Source: Sporopachydermia quercuum (Eukaryota; Ascomycota; Sporopachydermiomycetes; Sporopachydermiales; Sporopachydermiaceae). From it: a stretch of 64,000 nucleotides of DNA. Of the stretch, positions 61,558-64,000 are shown piece by piece. Where the stretch lies: the NCBI GenBank assembly GCA_001599295.1, contig BCGN01000005.1, positions 1,302,001 to 1,366,000 on the forward strand, given 5' to 3'. Position numbers and translations under genes: made by a program. The notes beneath the pieces were generated by a model. That model ran no database searches. It was given only the letters and a program-made list of their open reading frames with translations, and was not told the origin of the DNA. Numbering within the stretch: position 1 is the stretch's first letter; each line of letters starts with the position of its first letter.

Positions 61558-64000
61558 ATGATATCCTTACAACCACCATTTACCGCTACAATTCAAAATT
61601 TAGGATCTGAAAGGATGTCTAGTTTGAAAAGAAGCCATTCGCAAATGAATGGTCATAATTTGACCCCGAATCAGGGCTCCAAACTGAAAAAGAATCGAGT
61701 ATCATTTGACTTACCTGATGAAATTGGTAACAGTGATAATAATGATGAAGACACTANTAACCGTTATAACCGAAATTCTACCAAACAGAAACCTCTGTCA
61801 TCCAATGGATCCAACAATGGTCGAAAGAAACTGAAACGCCAAAATGCAGAATCTTTACCTGATAATGCCGATTTTGACGTGCAAATGTGCAAAACGTTTG
61901 TTAACAATATGTTGGAAACTGTACAAACAGGTGAAAATTCAGCAGCAATCATGAAGTTGACATCGCAGTTAAGCCTTCCAACTAACTCTCCTGCCAGCCT
62001 ATCCAATACTACTTTGACATATATCTTCCATGCATTGAGCTCTAATATTTCAAGATTGGATAACCCATCTATCATCAAGTACTCTGCTCCATTAATTCTA
62101 GCAGCCATAAGAATCCCTTCGTGGTCTAATCGCTCTCCTGCGTTTTCTGCCGGATATGTTTCTTTTGTAAGTGTCTTAACATCAAGCGTTCCCAAATGGT
62201 GGCCTGAAGTTGCCAATCATATCATTGCCGAGTTTTCACATTTACCAGTCAGGAGAACATTCAATCATCATGAAATTCTAAGATTTATCATAAAAAACAT
62301 ACCCACAGCTGTTTCTGAACTAGTGAACACAGTAATAAGAAACCATTTCCCTCATATCAATAGTGCAGCAAAGGAATTAGTATGCTATGTGGAAAATCTA
62401 CTAGCTTTTCTAGAATATGCTGGTGAAATCGGAGGATACAATTCTGTCTGGGGACTGATAATAGAAAGATGTATTGCTCTTGATGTTGAGCTTCAGAATG
62501 AGCTGGATGAACTAGATGATGAAGAATTGGATACTGATCTTGACATTGAAATGGGAAATGGCAGTTATAGTGGTAATGATGAGATTGATAGTGATGATGA
62601 TAGTGATGATAGTGATGATAGTGATAGCAGCAGTGAAGATGAAAGTGAAGATGAAAGTGAAACTGACCCTGAAGATGAAGATGAAATGAATAGAAGTAAG
62701 TTGCTGAACGTGAACACCAAAGCAAATGAATTTTCCAATAGAATAGCAAATAAAACACAGAGTGCAATAGATTTTGACGAAAAGAATGAACAGAATGAAA
62801 CAGAGAATGATAGAAACAATGACACTGACGACGATGATGACGAAGACGAAGAAGCTGATGATGATGAAGAGTTTCAAGATGAAGAAGAAATATATCTTAG
62901 TAATTCTGTAGCAGATGTGAAGATTTTATCTGAAAAGCTCGATTCTTTAATATTAACACTGTTGAAGTATCTAGATACCAAATTTTCAGATTCACCTGAT
63001 TCTGAATTGTCAGTTACGTTATTCCAATCGTTGCTGTCAATATTCAGTTCCCATATTTTACCTACACATTATACAAGAGCCACACAATACTTAATATTCA
63101 AAATCAGTCAAGCAAAACCTATGTTGATGGATACGTTTCTTGTATCTTTGATTGATGTTGCATTCAGTCCTTCTCAAGCGTTCAACAAGAGAATCAAAGC
63201 CATGCAGTATATTTCCAGTTATATTGCCAGAGCCAAGAAGCTGGACAAAGACCAGATCGTGTTCGTCGTTGAATATTTGGTTAAATGGATGGATAGATAT
63301 ATTACGGAAAGAGAAGGGGAAGTGAATGAAATTCTCCTATTCAATGTACAGAATGCAAACTCTCGCGGTATGGAAAAGTTCAAGATGCTTTATGCTACTT
63401 TCCAGACATTAATGTATATCTTTTGTTTCAGACATGGTATATTAAAACGCGATGAAAACAATGATTCTATGAAAGATTCCAGTGTCTTATTACTTGAAGA
63501 TAAGCAAAGCAAAGGCAGCAATAAGTCCGAATGGTTGGCTAATCTTGATACATTTTTCCAAAGAAGTATTCTTACTAAATTCAATCCTTTGAAATATTGT
63601 AATGAGAATGTTGTTCTGATATTTGCTAAGATAGCTCAGGCAGAAAATCTTGCCTATTGTTTCAGTATTATTGAAAAGAACAAGCGAGAAAGGTTAATGG
63701 GAGCATTGAGTCAGAATCCAATTGGAAGTTCTGGGAATGGTAGTTCTAATGGTTCAAAGGCTGATATTAAGAATATTGGAATGCTGGCTAAGAAGTCTCA
63801 AGCTTCTGATAATGATGTTAGTATTTCAACTGTTGGAACCAATACTGGATCCTATATGTTCTCTCAAAGACAAGAGTTTATTGACATTGAAGCATATTTC
63901 CCTTTTGATCCTTTATACTTGCGTGATTGTAAGAAGTTGATCGATGACTATTACATTGAATGGAGTGATGTTGAAGGCGACATGTCTTCGGATGATGATT
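61558..64000 (+). CDS. RRN3: RRN3 (TIF-IA), RNA polymerase I initiation factor, C-terminus beyond the window
   Basis: An open frame of 814 codons runs from the ATG at 61558 to the right edge without a stop; a second in-frame Met at 61615 is an alternative start. S. cerevisiae Rrn3 is about 627 residues. The HEAT-repeat core starts near residue 105 (FDVQMCKTFVNNMLETVQTG) and is interrupted by a long acidic loop (about 320-450) of Asp/Glu/Ser/Asn, as is known of the family, only longer. Downstream segments such as FNKRIKAMQYISSYIARAK, then FNPLKYCNENVVLIFAKIA and the family hallmark YFPFDPLYLRDCKKLIDDYY confirm the assignment. Rrn3 binds the polymerase I stalk region to make it initiation-competent at the rDNA promoter. 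An N at 61757 makes one residue uncertain. Confidence 0.95.
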   Translation, partial: MISLQPPFTATIQNLGSERMSSLKRSHSQMNGHNLTPNQGSKLKKNRVSFDLPDEIGNSDNNDEDTXNRYNRNSTKQKPLSSNGSNNGRKKLKRQNAESLPDNADFDVQMCKTFVNNMLETVQTGENSAAIMKLTSQLSLPTNSPASLSNTTLTYIFHALSSNISRLDNPSIIKYSAPLILAAIRIPSWSNRSPAFSAGYVSFVSVLTSSVPKWWPEVANHIIAEFSHLPVRRTFNHHEILRFIIKNIPTAVSELVNTVIRNHFPHINSAAKELVCYVENLLAFLEYAGEIGGYNSVWGLIIERCIALDVELQNELDELDDEELDTDLDIEMGNGSYSGNDEIDSDDDSDDSDDSDSSSEDESEDESETDPEDEDEMNRSKLLNVNTKANEFSNRIANKTQSAIDFDEKNEQNETENDRNNDTDDDDDEDEEADDDEEFQDEEEIYLSNSVADVKILSEKLDSLILTLLKYLDTKFSDSPDSELSVTLFQSLLSIFSSHILPTHYTRATQYLIFKISQAKPMLMDTFLVSLIDVAFSPSQAFNKRIKAMQYISSYIARAKKLDKDQIVFVVEYLVKWMDRYITEREGEVNEILLFNVQNANSRGMEKFKMLYATFQTLMYIFCFRHGILKRDENNDSMKDSSVLLLEDKQSKGSNKSEWLANLDTFFQRSILTKFNPLKYCNENVVLIFAKIAQAENLAYCFSIIEKNKRERLMGALSQNPIGSSGNGSSNGSKADIKNIGMLAKKSQASDNDVSISTVGTNTGSYMFSQRQEFIDIEAYFPFDPLYLRDCKKLIDDYYIEWSDVEGDMSSDDD

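Noticed and set aside
1-64000. Retroelement or other mobile element copies, including solo terminal repeats
   Set aside because: I saw no transposase, integrase or reverse transcriptase frames and no convincing pair of terminal repeats; solo LTRs without a reference cannot be excluded by eye.
1-64000. CUG-Ser genetic code
   Set aside because: The few CTG codons that fall in alignable positions, for example in ACL4 and SLS1, match leucine in relatives; the evidence is thin but gives no support for serine.

Overview
The window is a piece of a budding-yeast (Saccharomycotina) nuclear chromosome. The evidence is AT-rich DNA, mostly intron-poor genes, introns with GTAAGT/GTATGT-like donors and TACTAAC-type branch points, and a gene set typical of ascomycetous yeasts (CAT8/SIP4-like, RRN5, SLS1, CWC15, NBP2, ACL4, GIR2, CPR1, ARC18, ROM2, ELO2, STP4, FAD2, YHM2, SLY41, SNU66, RRN3). 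A delta-12-type FAD2 desaturase, which S. cerevisiae lacks, argues against Saccharomyces itself. The few CTG codons I could place in alignable positions (ACL4, SLS1) fit leucine, so I see no sign of the CUG-Ser code. A species in or near Pichiaceae/Phaffomycetaceae is a guess. Scattered single N calls and one NNNNN run suggest a draft assembly, perhaps of a heterozygous strain. Layout, left to right: the N-terminal part of a zinc-cluster regulator (1-901, minus); a mitochondrial PPR protein (4567-7716); RRN5 (8402-12136, minus); SLS1 (13539-16376); CWC15 (17512-18306, minus); NBP2 (20289-21464); ACL4 (22636-23709, minus); GIR2 (24231-25026, one intron); CPR1 (25280-25906, minus, one intron); an unrecognised Cys-rich protein (28580-29938); ARC18 (30254-31042, minus, two introns); ROM2-like RhoGEF (32678-36865, two introns); ELO2-like elongase (39041-40015); STP4-like zinc finger (42466-43947, minus); FAD2 (48014-49216, minus); YHM2 (53586-54729, two introns); SLY41 (55098-56372, minus); SNU66 (57756-59900, minus); and RRN3, which runs off the right edge (61558-64000). 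Genes mostly alternate in strand, so intergenic regions alternate between divergent (long) and convergent (short). No rRNA or tRNA gene, CRISPR array or mobile element could be supported. Functional themes: RNA polymerase I initiation (RRN5, RRN3); mitochondrial gene expression and transport (PPR protein, SLS1, YHM2); spliceosome (CWC15, SNU66); lipid modification (ELO2, FAD2); ribosome assembly and translation-linked factors (ACL4, GIR2); actin and cell-wall signalling (ARC18, ROM2, NBP2); and carbon or nutrient regulation (CAT8/SIP4-like, STP4). This is ordinary scattered eukaryotic gene order, not an operon or cluster. The most distinctive features are eight introns in five genes (several hidden from plain ORF calling, including a two-codon first exon and a 17-codon last exon in ARC18), very long gene-free regions around FAD2, a greatly enlarged RRN5, short palindromic motifs that recur in intergenic DNA, and one unidentified conserved-looking protein. 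I found no clear sign of a wholly new system.
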